NCBI GenBank assembly: GCA_030248135.1
Contig: JASANC010005885.1
Span: 32,547 to 96,546 of the forward strand
Source of the DNA: Theristus sp. LFF4_11
Lineage: Eukaryota; Nematoda; Chromadorea; Monhysterida; Xyalidae
DNA: 64,000 nt
Direction: 5' to 3'
The translations under genes and the position numbers were made by a program. The notes under the pieces are model-generated. The model made no database searches. It worked only from the letters and a program-made list of their open reading frames with translations, and had not been told where the DNA came from. Shown here piece by piece: positions 1-11,700 of the stretch; the first letter of the stretch is position 1; every line of letters starts with the position of its first letter.

Positions 1-279
1 TTTACAGTTCGACAGCGAGTTTAGGTGGCTAGAACGTTGTTCAGGGCTTTGTCTGTTTGTTGGTTCCGCACCAGTCCTGTGTGCGGTACGGCGGTGTACC
101 GCGGCGGTGCGTTTACCCCACAAACGCACGCACGTGGCGGTTCTGGCGATCAAAAAAGTCAAGTGAAAGATCGAACCAAATCACAACTTAGCCAACCGGC
201 TAGCCTTCTAGCTGCTGCCTCCCCACAATCCAACGCCATCCGAAAAAAAAACTGATAAAAGAAAACATTTTTTTCTCAC

Positions 280-3200
280 GTGCAACAACGCCATCAGAGT
301 GTCGTGTTTCAGTTTACCGCAGCGACGCAACGTCAGTTTTCGAAGGCCGCGTACCGAGGCGGCCATATGCTCCCAGCCAACCCTGCCCATTTCGTGGCAA
401 ACGTTTAACAAGTGGAACTCTTCGAAACTCGGCGCCTCTCTGCCAAACAAACAAACAAATACACTCACGCATGAGCAGTGTTTTTCAGGAAGTTGGACGA
501 ACACGGATTCGGTTTTTCTTTCAATGTTTTATTAGTTTTTGAATGGCTCTTTTCTTGCGAAACGCGACAGCGACTGCGTTTCAACTGGAGGTATCCATTG
601 CATCACACGATCAATCAGCGGAGGAAACGCAACAAGAAAAAAACACCACCAGCCAATCAGCAAGCCCGTTGTTGTACACAAGCCGCGATCGTTCAGCGAA
701 AATAATACAAGACGACAAAGTCCATGTCAAAAATCGAACGCTCCGAGCAAAATATGAAAGAATTATTGTTGTTCAAGTCGTGATTTCCTAGTTGCAGTGC
801 AATAGAAACAGTCAGGCACACCTGAGCGCATCACAGAGCACGATCATTTGCGCCGTGTGGATCATGGCCGCATGACCAACAAGATACAACGAACGAACGT
901 TACACAGAACTGAGATCGCTGCAAGCAAACAAAATTCGCTTTTTTGGGAGAAATCGGTTGCTGTTTTTTTTTGCTTCCATCTGGTACAGCAACGCAGAAA
1001 ACAAGCAGAACAACCAACAAAGTGAGCTTTGAGTTCGGTGTTTCACTCAAGACTACCAAGCTCGGTTCTGACTGACATTACACGCTTTGCACAGGTCTGT
1101 GGTGGCGTCCGCCGCCCTGCCAAGCTTAAGGCGCATTCATGAAGCAGTATTTAGTGACGCGTAGCTGTGCTGAAACATAGCTACTCGATCACTAAATACT
1201 GCTTCATGAATGCCCCTTTAGGGTAGCGTGGACCGCGGTGATTGTGAAATTCGAAACCGAAAGAACAGCTAACGTTCCGTAATGTCCACCGAAATCGAAT
1301 AACCGTCCTCGAAACGACTAAAATGGAGAAACTGTTACAACAACAAAAAACCACCGAACGCTGGAAGTAGTACTGCAGGGCGACTTCGTGCAACGTTGGA
1401 CCTTCGAGTGTGATGCCGAGTGTCTCCACGGCAGACTCGAGCACGCAACACTCGGCCAGTAAATCGCGCAACGCTTCGTGCCTGAAGGAGCGCTCTGAGA
1501 AATCAGCTGCGAAAGAAAACTGCGGGCAAAAACCGATCAGACTGAAAGGACGTTTCTCATTGTCACAAAAAATGAAACAGAAAATTGTCTCGATTGATCG
1601 CACAGAAGCACACGGAAAGTCAACGCTCATCAGTCACACAGAAACTCAACGCTCACTAATCACACGGAAACTCAACGTTCATTGGCGCACGCACACAAAC
1701 CAAGTCAAGACGATTAAGCTGAGCGAAATCGAGTTGGCGCTTCGCAGCAGAGGCTCGAGAATCGAAAACACGGAATCGCTTCGTTCACTAAAAAACAAAA
1801 ACAACAACTGACATGTGCGTCGGTATCTTTTTTACAATACAACTTTTGCGCATTGTGTTTTTTATATGATTTAATTTTCGATAATTTATTTATTTATAAA
1901 AATTTATAAACTAGTTGTCATAGTTTAATATATAACAATATAATTTTCGAGTAAAAAAAGTTGAAAACGGTTCATTGATTTTATGGCTGAAAGTGTGTTC
2001 CTCTGTTTATCAAAAATCAAAAAAAAACAGACGAATCAAAGTGACGAACGAACATGAAACATTTGTCAATGTGCAGATAAAGAAAGTGCAGGCGTTGGCA
2101 GCGCTGCGTCAGTTCGACGCCGATCAAGTGCAGCACGCTCAGTGGCGTACGGCTGGCGCTAAAACGGCGCACGGTGTGCGGAAAGTTGCGCTGCAAACAG
2201 AGCTGTCAGCAACATAGAGAAGACAGCCATGAAAAACAACCAAAATGAACTTCGGCCACTTTCTACACCGACCAGCAACATCGACTCAACATTCAATCAA
2301 CTTTTATATCACGCATGAAATTAGCTGACTGGTTGTTGACCACGTGATGTATGCCTTCTGTGCGGGCAATGCTGCAATTGAGGCGGAGTCTGCCCAGCGC
2401 AGTGCGTGTGCGCGTCGCGGGGGTGTCACCAACTAATTAATCAGCTAATTGCGTTTGCGTAGGATACAGAAATATTCTGCACAAGCAAAAAAAACGCGTT
2501 AAATGTTGTTCGCGCACAAATTTACCGCAAACGCGTGCGCCGTTTCGGACGCCGCGAACGAGACGGCGTGCAAGCACAGCGTGCTCAGTTGGTGCCAGCC
2601 GCGCCACAGCTGCTGCCAGCGGCCATGTTCGTTTGTGGTCGCGCTGATCGACACGCTCTTCAGGCGAAGTCGTTCCAGTTGCGGACAGCCGTCGCGTAGC
2701 GTTGTCAAGAATGTCGGCTGCGCGATCAGCTAAAACAAACAACACACGCGGTTGTTGTCGTTGTTGCAGTCACTGAGTCGCCCACTACTGGTGCCTGTAA
2801 CCAACCAACCCCGTTGTTGTTGTTGTTGTTGTTGTTGTTGTTCTCGTTTTGAGGCTGGCGATTGTTCTAACTCATCATCAGCTCGGCGTTGCGCCGCAGC
2901 CGCATGGCAGAGTCATATGCAGCAATGACGTAATGACCAACCAATCAGCGCTGAGAATTGGTCATGACTAACCACTCAGCGCTGAGAATTGCTATGCCCA
3001 ACCAATCAGCTAGTTGCATATATTAGCGAGATAGACTGTAGATGCCAGTGACGTTCGTGGCGGGATTCCAAGGAGCTCCTGGTGCCCACATACAAACACC
3101 ACAACCGACCGATCCTGATTGCGAAAATGGTGCCCGCATACAAACACCACAACCGACCGATCCTGATTGCGAAAATGGTGCCCGCATACAAACACCACAA

Positions 3201-5075
3201 CCGACCGATCCTGATTGCGAAAATGGTGCCCGCATACAAACACCACAACCGACCGATCCTGATTGCGAAAATGGTGCCCGCATACAAACACCACAACCGA
3301 CCGATCGATCCGCTATCAGTCCGACGTCGTCGTCGAATCTCTCTCGCCCACCGACGTACAAATCGCGAACGCTGACGCCAAAACGAGCGAACGCCAAACG
3401 AACCACGTCGTCGGCGCACACAGATGGGTTGTCAAATTGAACCTTCAATATTGCGTTTACTGTTGAGCGAGACAAACAAAAATTTGCGTCACTAATACTG
3501 CTTCGGAAATACCGCTTGGTGCAACACGCGTTGCCGTGGGTTGCCATGGGGCCCATCGATCTGATTGGTTGGACCAATCAGTAAGTTCAATTCATCAGTA
3601 ACCAATCAGCAGTTCACATTGATTCACAGTTCGACGTGCATACAAAATGTGCGCTGTGTTACAAATAGTCACCAGTTTTGTTACCGTGCTGGTTTCACTC
3701 GAGGAAGTTGACTCGTTTGAGTGATGCTTTAACGCCACATCGCTTGTGCCGTCGTAGTCAACAGTGGGTACCTGTGAGAAAAATGAATTGCACGACATTA
3801 TAGACGTTTGACGAAACATTTGAAATAATAACTTTTGAACCGCCACTTTGCTTGACACAACCACACGTGAGTTTTGCTGCGCGCGGTAAATGGTTTGTAC
3901 CTCGTCACGCGAAAAAACTGCACAAAACACCAAAAAAAGTGTTACCCGGAAGCATCATTGACGCAACCAGTGGGTCACCTAGTTTTCAAAGGTGCGTGTA
4001 AGGCACCTGTTTAGCCTTCCCTTGAAAACCCGTTTGCAAGCGGCAATTCCATGTGCATCGTTGGAACAAAAACGTTTCGAGTATCTACAGTTTGCGAACA
4101 GACACACACGACGACACACAACACACCGACCACAAATTTCGGATGCCACTGAAACGCGGCACAGCCGTGGCCGAACACGATCGACAGGCGCGGCGGCGTC
4201 GACGCGCACGTGAACTGCAGCAGCAGCGTGTCACAGCGGGCGCTCAGCGGCAGCAGTCGGTTGACGCGCTGAAACCGGCGGCAGACGAGGTCGAGCGCGA
4301 CACGCGTCTGTGCGAGCGAGAGCGCACACGTCACTAGCAGCATAACAGAGCGGTGCGAAACTTTCAAGTATTGTATATTTAATCAAACGTGTTCAGACTA
4401 AAATGACGTCATTTGCTTTAAAAACGCACGTTTGTCAAAGTACAGAGAATTTCAGTTTTGGTGTGAGTGTGACTGATTCGGCATTCACCATTTGTTTACG
4501 GGAAGAAATCGGCCAAACGGAAAGTCTGGTTTGCTGTGAACGACAAGCGCAGGTTTTGCGGCACATGACGTCATTTCAGTGGACACGTTTGAAAAAATAT
4601 GTCATACTTTTAATCACCAAACCGTCCACCCATCGGCGAGCTGGAGAAGTCGACCCTCGTCGACCCTTATCGTGTGGTTTTTTTGGATCCACCCTGTCCT
4701 CCTGTTACACTGACACTTTTGATTGATCTGGATATCATATCTTACTTTGACATAGTCCACAAATCGAAACACGTGAGCGAGTGCGTGATCGTTCAAATCG
4801 AGAATCGTACGTTGGTCGCCCGGATTTCTCTGCTCAAGCGCTGCAATTGTGAGCCGCTGAATTTCAGCGACAACATTGTCCAGCGAACAGCGGCGTTCCG
4901 CCGTTTTGTGAAGCCGCGTTCGATTCTGCAGCTGCATCACCCGTCCTTCTTTTACATTCGACTGTTGATCGATGGTTGAAGCTCGCTTTTGTCTTTCATG
5001 AAATCCACGTTCTCGATCTCGACTGGTGTTTTTCCAGTTTTTGTTTCTCCGGTGTTTTTTGTCTTGCGCTTGCAT
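280..5075 (-). CDS. F-box and leucine-rich-repeat protein, multi-exon, 3' end beyond window
   Basis: Reconstructed on the minus strand from exons with matching phases: 4746-5075, 4134-4307, 3685-3771, 2526-2729, 2061-2190, 1355-1506 and about 280-435; a further small exon may lie at about 113-147. Exon 1 is basic and ends in LNDHALAHVFRFVDYVK at a GTAAGA donor; exon 2 continues TRVALDLVCRRFQRV. Joined, these form an F-box, the Skp1-binding motif of SCF ubiquitin ligases. Exon 3 is Ser/Thr-rich linker. Exons 4-7 carry leucine-rich segments such as CPQLERLRLKSVSI, LSVLHLIGVEL, CQRLHFLYL and GLRKLTLRRCGKL, typical of substrate-binding LRRs. The inferred role is a substrate receptor for ubiquitination. 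Exons 5 and 7 have weak or ambiguous splice sites, and an extra exon between 436 and 1354 is possible. The ATG at 5075 is the first in frame. Introns hold a hairpin element, two MITEs and a 48-bp minisatellite. Confidence 0.6.
1127..1220. repeat. Hairpin element family H, copy 1
   Basis: An approximately 90-bp palindrome: GCATTCATGAAGCAGTATTT at the left returns inverted at the right, with a short central loop. Related copies lie at 23811-23898 and 44272-44362. It sits in an intron of the F-box gene. It is probably a very short MITE; a structured RNA is an alternative. Confidence 0.75.
2318..2457. repeat. Degenerate palindromic MITE, family E
   Basis: Ends resemble TTAGCTGACTGGTTG and its inverse, with CACGTGATG inside the left arm. 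It matches the better preserved palindrome at 55315-55442 and the split copy at 10338-11529, but the arms have diverged. Confidence 0.5.
2815..2842. repeat. (GTT)n microsatellite
   Basis: About nine GTT triplets in an intron of the F-box gene. Confidence 0.9.
2920..3040. repeat. MITE family C copy (CAATCAGCGCTGAG type)
   Basis: Contains repeated CAATCAGCGCTGAGA blocks and ends in GCATATATTAGCGAGAT followed by a TGTA terminus. Longer copies lie at 30695-30858 and 56192-56346. The left end here is truncated or diverged. Confidence 0.7.
3091..3306. repeat. 48-bp minisatellite, 4.5 copies
   Basis: A 48-bp unit beginning TACAAACACCACAACCGACC is repeated head to tail at 3091, 3139, 3187 and 3235, with a partial unit from 3283. 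The copies are essentially identical. Because 48 is divisible by three, several reading frames stay open through it, but it lies between exons 3 and 4 of the F-box gene and is not regarded as coding. Confidence 0.95.
4383..4592. repeat. MITE family B copy (TGACGTCA type)
   Basis: About 210 bp with inverted ends TCAAACGTGT and ACACGTTTGA and subterminal ATGACGTCATTT on both sides. It lies in intron 1 of the F-box gene. Other copies: 25192-25281 (deleted), 51012-51222 and 58264-58472. Confidence 0.8.
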
Positions 5076-5159
5076 GCTGGCTATATCCTCATCATCATCA
5101 TATAGTCGATCGTTTGCTTCTTGTCTGTGTCACGTCGAACAATTGAACTTTGTATTCGC

Positions 5160-5620
5160 TTGCGTAATGCATCATTATTAAAACAGCTGCATCTGCAGTT
5201 CCGGTGCTCCTCCTCCATAACACAGGAAAGAAAAAATGCAAAAACTAAATTGATCATTTTCACCTTATCAAAAAGGTTTGGCTTAGGATTAGGATTAGGT
5301 TTAGGATTAGGAACCTACAACGACTCATTGCAAGCAACCGCTGATCAGAAATCAAAAAAATCACTTTTAAGTATGTATACAAATCTTGGCTGTGATTTGT
5401 ATACATACTTAAAAGTGATTTTTTTGATTTCTGATCAGCGGTTGCTTGCAATGAGTCGTTGTAGGTTCCTAATCCTAAACCTAATCCTGATCCTAAGCCA
5501 AGCCTTTTTGATAAGGTGAAAATGATCAATTTAGTTTTTGCATTTTTTTCTTTCCTGTGTTATGGAGGAGGAGCACCGGAACTGCAGATGCAGCTGTTTT
5601 AATAATGATGCATTACGCAA
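5160..5620. repeat. Near-perfect 460-bp palindrome
   Basis: Two arms of about 225 bp are inverted copies around a loop of about ten bases near 5390. TGCGTAATGCATCATTATTA at 5161 returns inverted at 5600-5619. The arms contain TTAGGATTAGG runs and its inverse. Arm identity is very high; a few differences (for example TTAGGA against TCAGGA) show it is old enough to have mutated or was not copied perfectly. No target-site duplication is obvious. It lies 85 bp upstream of the F-box start, so it could affect that promoter. Confidence 0.9.
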
Positions 5621-5656
5621 ATTGGCTTGTGACAGTACCGTGGGCGGGGACGGGGT

Positions 5657-5760
5657 AGGGTTGGGGGAAAAAATCCGGATTTTTTTTTAATTAAAATTTT
5701 TTTTTTCAAATTTTTTTACAAGTTAGGTTCGTTCGAAGCGTCTCGTCGAGCTGAGTTCAG
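5657..5760. mobile_element. Truncated end of hAT-like non-autonomous element
   Basis: Starts TAGGGTTGGGGGAAAA, then an ATCCGGATTTTT block and a segment containing GAAGCGTCTCGTCGAGCTGA. This matches the left end of the complete element at 10401-11461 and, inverted, the right end of the one at 6419-8197. It breaks off where the next element begins. Confidence 0.7.
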
Positions 5761-6418
5761 CTTAGAGATGTAACGGTCAAATTTTTTTTTTAATTTTTTT
5801 AAAGTAAAAAAATGAGCATTTTTATTTTATTTTTTATTAAAAATTTTTGAAATTTTTTCTTTAATGTGCCTTGAAAATGCCGTTTTTTGCATAATTTTTC
5901 GAAAGTTCAACAAAAATTTTCTTTGACTTTACCTTGTCACTTAGCTTCAACACTGCAGGTGGTATTCTGGATCATAGTTGTTCCAGAGCCGAGGGGTTGG
6001 GGGGGGCCGATATAGATAGCTGGAGCAAATTTTCCCGATAGATAGATAGCTGGAAAATTTTGGGGGGGGCCGCGGGGGGGGGGGCCGGTCAAAATTTTGA
6101 AGTTTGATAGATAGATAGCTAAAACGCTAAAAAGCAACAAAAACAACAAAATAATGCTAAAAATACACTAAAAATCAAGTATAAACGCGTATTTTACCTA
6201 AAATTAGCGAAGTTTTCAAGAATTACGAGCAAAAATGGTCAATTTTGGTCAAAAATTTACTCATTTTATGCTTTCAAAAACAAAAATTTTCAGATAGATA
6301 GCTGGCTGAGAAATTTTTTTAGATAGATAATAGCTGAGCCGAAAAAACCTGTCTGATAGAGATAGATTCGAAAATTTTTTTTGGGGGGGGGGGCGGCCCG
6401 GCCCCCCCAGGCCCCCCC

Positions 6419-8197
6419 TAGGGTTAGGGGCTTTGAAAAAAAAATTTTTTTTTATTTTTTTTTCGTTTTTTTTTTTAAATTAGGATTTTTTTTTTCAAAC
6501 TTAAAAAAAATTTGAAAATTTTTTCTTCTACTTTGCTCTGAAAATTCGATTTATGGCATAATTTTTTGAAAGTTCAAACCAAATTTTCTTCCCAACTTCT
6601 TTGTGTGCGTAGGTAAATGTCATTATTTGGTCATTTTGACCGACGTACTCCATGTTTTTCGATTTGGATGACTTCTAGAGTCAATTTTTAGCGTTGAAAT
6701 GACTTAACTGAATTGAAATATCGTTTCAGAAATCGTTTTCTTGCAACTTAGAACATGTTTTTCAGTCGGTAGGCCATGATATCTTGTTGATTGGCGTATG
6801 TTATAGGTCTACAATGGAGTTGTGCGATATATTGTTAAACAATTTGAGCGGAGATGTTGGTTAATACCACATCACACGACCGTTTTTCAGATACCCGATA
6901 ACATGGCCACATGTTAAAACTTGCGTGCTGAGCTAAACTAACGTGTTAAACTTGCGTCTGTCAGTTGCCCGCAACGTGATCGCGAAATCATGGTACGTGT
7001 TTTCGATACGATGATTTGAAGAGTGGGCTCTCGCCATGTGGCAGATAGCATAGCTGGTTGAACCTGAAAGTAAGTGTCTTGGGGGGGGGGGGCGACCGGG
7101 TCGACAGGGGTTGCCGACTTAGCTACAGCAAACAGGAATTTTTGAACACAGTCAAATTTTGGTAATTTTCTAAAGAGGAACCACTAAGTAGGGTTGTTAA
7201 ACAAAAATGAAAATTTTTTTTTTTAAAAAAAAAAGTGATTAAAAAAAAACAAAAATGCCGATTTTTTTTTTTAAAAAAAAAATTCGAAAAATTTTCCTCT
7301 AATATGCTCTGAAAACCTCAATTTTGGCACAATTTTTCGAAAGTTCAACAAAAATTTTCTTTGATTATACCTCGTAAAACCTTTAGCAGTCGATTTTGGG
7401 CCGTTTTACCGACTGATTTTAGGCTTCGACAACATCTGCGATGAAGTTTTTGAGCGTCCCAAAGCTTAGCCTACCATTTCCGATGCAGATAAGGTGACGA
7501 TTAGCCTCGCAGAGCGTCCGATTGTGCTCGCTGCACCGTTTGCAAGCGCTACGTTGTCTGGTTGCTGCTTCGTGTCGTGTCGTCGCGACACCATCAGAAG
7601 AATTGATCGAATTTCAAGGCGGTATGTTTGTCTTCACTTTAGCATTAGCTTAGCTGGGGACAATTAGTGACGTTTTGGAGGTCAAAACACAAGAAGAGGC
7701 ATGGTGACGGTTTGGAAAAGGGGTAATTGAGGTCACCAAAACAAAATCTGCAAAGTTCCGCCATACGGGTGTCATTCGGGAGGCGCTTGCATATCATATG
7801 TGGTTCTTCGGACTCCCTGATTGATTTAGCACAACTTTGATTTTTGAAATTTTTTTTTTTTAAAAAAAAATTTTTTTTTTTTAAAAAAAACAAAAATGAC
7901 GATTTTTGTTTTTTTTAACAACCCTACCACTAAGAACGGTTCAATATTCAAGTACACGTGAAAAATTGCCCTGTTTTACTGTTGAAAATGCAACTTTCCC
8001 TCTATGAAATGGACATAATTTCAATAAAACACGATTTTCGCTCTTATAGTTTCCCGGATCGTTCTGAAAATAGTCTAGATGAACTCAGCTCGACGAGACG
8101 CTTCGAACGAACCTAACTTGTAAAAAAAATTTTTAAAAAAAAAAATTTTTTTTTAATTTAAAAAAAAAATCCGGATTTTTTTTTTCCCCTAACCCTA
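6419..8197. mobile_element. Middle hAT-like non-autonomous element
   Basis: Begins TAGGGTTAGGGGCTTTGAAA and ends TTCCCCTAACCCTA. Seven C residues flank both sides, compatible with a duplicated target. Its sequence outside the inner insertion matches, in inverse orientation, the 1061-bp element at 10401-11461 over nearly its whole length. No protein is encoded. Confidence 0.8.
7189..7926. mobile_element. Inner hAT-like MITE with 8-bp target duplication
   Basis: Ends TAGGGTTGTTAAAC and AACAACCCTA are inverted repeats, and CCACTAAG occurs at 7181-7188 and again at 7927-7934. The uninterrupted homologue at 10401-11461 has this CCACTAAG once (as CTTAGTGG near 10675), so the empty site is visible within the window. 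An 8-bp duplication plus a TAGGGTT terminus is characteristic of hAT elements. No coding capacity. Confidence 0.88.
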
Positions 8198-8765
8198 CCC
8201 CCCCTAGAACAACTATGTTCTGGATCGATTTATCGACTGTTTTCAGCCTTGGTGAGTGATGATCGACTCGCGCATTGAAGTACTTGAGCGTCGCAAAGGC
8301 TAGTTCAACAAATTCCGATGCCGCTAAGGTGAGATAGAAGCAGAGAACTCACATTTATGCATCGTTTTTCAGGATCTCGAAAGGTCGAAATTGCACTGTC
8401 TGCCACTGCAAGCGTAACTTCGTTGGTTCTCGTTGCTGTTTCGCCTCGTGTCGTCAGCATGATCACACCGGTTTGTTGTTGAACTTGTTTCCGTGTTATT
8501 TGAGGTGAATTGAGAGGCAAAACACGAGACGTGATGTCGTCGGTGGGAAAATGGGGTCGCCGAAACCAAGTCTGAAATTTTCACCCTCCTCCCATATGAG
8601 TGGGGGTCATATGGTAAGTCGGTGGCTCCTCAGATGGTGATATTCGGACTCCCTGAAAAATCCTGAACAACTTTGATTAAAAAAATGTAAAAAAATAGGG
8701 ATTTTTTGACATCTCTAGCCGCGCCGCTTTTCCCAATTATTTCAATCAATCAGTTTCAGTCGACA

Positions 8766-11700
8766 ATGGTTGACAAAGAAGAAAAAATAGACGCGATGTT
8801 GACGCGCGTTGTAGGCGAACCAGCTGCCTTTTTTCGCTCGCTTCAACGTGGACAGCCAGATTTGAGCGATGAAGAAAAACGCGCAATCGCACGAGACATG
8901 TTTCAGAAGGCGCCACTGAAGTTTCTCTTTCAATACCATCGATTTCTGATTCCGCTGGATACAGATTGTTTCGACGATGACGACAATAATTGCAGCTACG
9001 AGTTGACCTTTTACTTGAATTTGGTAATTTGTTTGTTTGTTGATTTTTCAATTTTACGTCAGTCAAGTTTATTATTTTGTTTTGTATTTGATATATTTTT
9101 TTCAAAGCGACGACGGTAACGTTGCCTTTTGTGTTGCGCAAGTCCGTGCAGTTGTTTGAACAACTTTTACATAGCAGAACTGCTATGCTGTCGTCTGGAT
9201 AGTGATCGAAATCATGCGGTGCGGTTATGGACTTTGTTGTTGTTTGTGTTTGTGCAGATCCGCGGTGCCACAACACCACCGACAGCATTTAATGCTGCCG
9301 GAAAAAAGCACTTTGAAATTCATGATGCCGATGCCACCAACGAGCGCGAGTCGGATGCCAGAATTGGCAACGGCAACGCTGGCGTGGTGGATACAGATGA
9401 TGAGGCGACGGACGCAGCCATGAAACTGTGCACCAGCCGAGAATCACAAACGGCGTCATCATGTGGAAACTCCGCAAGGCAAGTTCCAAGTTGTGGAAGC
9501 AACGAAATAGAAATCACGGTGGTATTTGGCGCTGCTAGCTTGGAAACATGTTTTTCTGCTGTGTACTTGCCTGACACTTCTCGAACACTTGCATAGTTTT
9601 TTCGAAGCGTCAAAGCTGTCTTTTGTTTTTGAGGGTCAAAAATGCTATCTGTCTGTCAAAAAATAAAACTAACAAAACAAAAGTGAGTTGCACTGTTGCA
9701 GTAAATTGAAGAAACTGAAAAAAACCAAAAAAAGTTGTGAAAAGCCATTTCGCCAAGCGATTTTCAGGTGTTTTCTGACACCTAAATCCAAATCATTTTT
9801 GTGCCATCCAAAATATTCAGGTGTCTCGTAAGTTCTGACTCTGACAATGTGGTAAAGAAATCGTGTGTTTGTGTGTGTTCAAAAATCAAATCAAATTCAA
9901 ATCAAAAAAGCTATGTTTCAAATCAGAATGAATTTTCGCCAACCAAATCATGTGCTTTAACAAAAACGTTAGTTGCTGCAACCGCAACAACATCTGCGAC
10001 CGAAAACGCCGGCATAGTGCGATCGTCAAAAATCGACGTTATGCTGCGATGCGCAAGCTGATTAGCGAGGGCGACTATTTCTCCGACTGGGAAATGCGAC
10101 TGCGCGAACCGTTGCTGTACGATCAAATGATCGGCAGATATCTGCAAGATTCTGGTGAGAAGTTTTTCTTGTGTTCAGTGGGATTTTGTTTTTACGTTTT
10201 CACGAACAGCACAACTAGAAGAATTGAAACAGTTGAAAGATGCAGCTGATCCGCAAATAGTGCAGATTTCATGAAATTAAGTTTTGTGTTTTGTCGCCGA
10301 AATCAAGCATATGGCCGAACTCTAAATGACAGACAATCAGCTGATTGGTGTGTGGTCACGATGCATGCTTTCCGTACAGAACAGACTCCACCCCCACAAC
10401 TAGGGTTAGGGGAAAAAAAAAAATCCGGATTTTTTTTTTTAAATTAAAAAAAAATTTTTTTTTTAAAAAAAAAAATTTTTTTTTACAAGTTAGGTTTGTT
10501 CGAAGCGTCTCGTCGAGCTGAGTTCATCTAGACTATTTTCAGAACGATCCGGGAAACTATAAGAGCGAAAATCGTGTTTTATTGAAATTATGTCCATTTC
10601 ATAGAGGGAAAGTTGCATTTTCAACAGTAAAACAGGGCAATTTTTCACGTGTACTTGAATATTGAACCGTTCTTAGTGGTTCCTCTTTAGAAAATTACCA
10701 AAATTTGACTGTGTTCAAAAATTCCTTTTTGCTGTAGCTAAGTCGGCAACCCCTGTCGACCCGGTCGCCCCCCCCCAAGACACTTACTTTCAGGTTCAAC
10801 CAGCTATGCTATCTGCCACATGGCGAGAGCCCACTCTTCAAATCATCGTATCGAAAACACGTACCATGATTTCGCGATCACGTTGCGGGCAACTGACAGA
10901 CGCAAGTTTAACACGTTAGTTTAGCTCAGCACGCAAGTTTTAACATGTGGCCATGTTATCGGGTATCTGAAAAACGGTCGTGTGATGTGGTATTAACCAA
11001 CATCTCCGCTCAAATTGTTTAACAATATATCGCACAACTCCATTGTAGACCTATAACATACGCCAATCAACAAGATATCATGTTCATCTCATGGCCTACC
11101 GACTGAAAAACATGTTCTAAGTTGCAAGAAAACGATTTCTGAAACGATATTTCAATTCAGTTAAGTCATTTCAACGCTAAAAATTGACTCTAGAAGTCAT
11201 CCAAATCGAAAAACATGGAGTACGTCGGTCAAAATGACCAAATAATGACATTTACCTAAGCACACAAAGAAGTTGGGAAGAAAATTTGGTTTGAACTTTC
11301 AAAAAATTGTGCCATAAATCGAATTTTCAGAGCAAAGTAGAAGAAAAAATTTTCAAATTTTTTTTTTAAGTTTGAAAAAAAAAAATCCAAATTTTTTTTT
11401 TTAAAAAAAAAACGAAAAAAAAATAAAAAAAAAATTTTTTTTTTCAAAGCCCCTAACCCTACCCACAACAGCGCTAAGCCCGCACAGAATGCATGCGGAA
11501 CACGTGATCGCCAACCAATCAGCTGATTACCTATAGTTGGGAATAACGTGTATTGTGTAATTACATGCAATTATATTGACTATATAACGTATGATTATCT
11601 GTGATGAGTGTGTAGTTTATTCTTATTCCTGTCGTAATCATCCTAATCGTCCTAATCAGCGTTCATCCTAATAAAAACCCTTTCTGGCGCCCAACGTGGG

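Larger units (their letters stand above)
5763..8719. mobile_element. Outer hAT-like element, interrupted by nested insertions
   Basis: Left end TAGAGATGTAACGGTCAAAT and right end TTTTTTGACATCTCTA are inverted versions of each other, in the style of hAT termini. The interior at 8225-8700 is related to the interior of the element at 7189-7926 (shared stretches around GCAAGCG, TCGGACTCCCTGA and AACTTTGATT). No transposase reading frame remains. I could not find a convincing 8-bp duplication at its outer edges, so its limits are inferred. The 5940-6418 part also holds degenerate GATAGATAGCTG repeats and poly-G runs. Confidence 0.5.

Noticed and set aside
3006..3577. Repetitive protein of 130-180 residues
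   Set aside because: The 48-bp repeat keeps six frames open; it sits between two phase-matched F-box gene exons.
5278..5310. Telomere or internal telomeric repeat
   Set aside because: The TTAGGA-type units are few, irregular and mirrored in the second palindrome arm, so they belong to the inverted repeat.
10210..10259. Extra CCDC97 exon ([11 protein letters not shown])
   Set aside because: It has an acceptor and fits exon 3 in phase, but its donor is weak and it cannot join exon 14160-14307 at that exon's normal acceptor, whereas exon 3 joins it directly.
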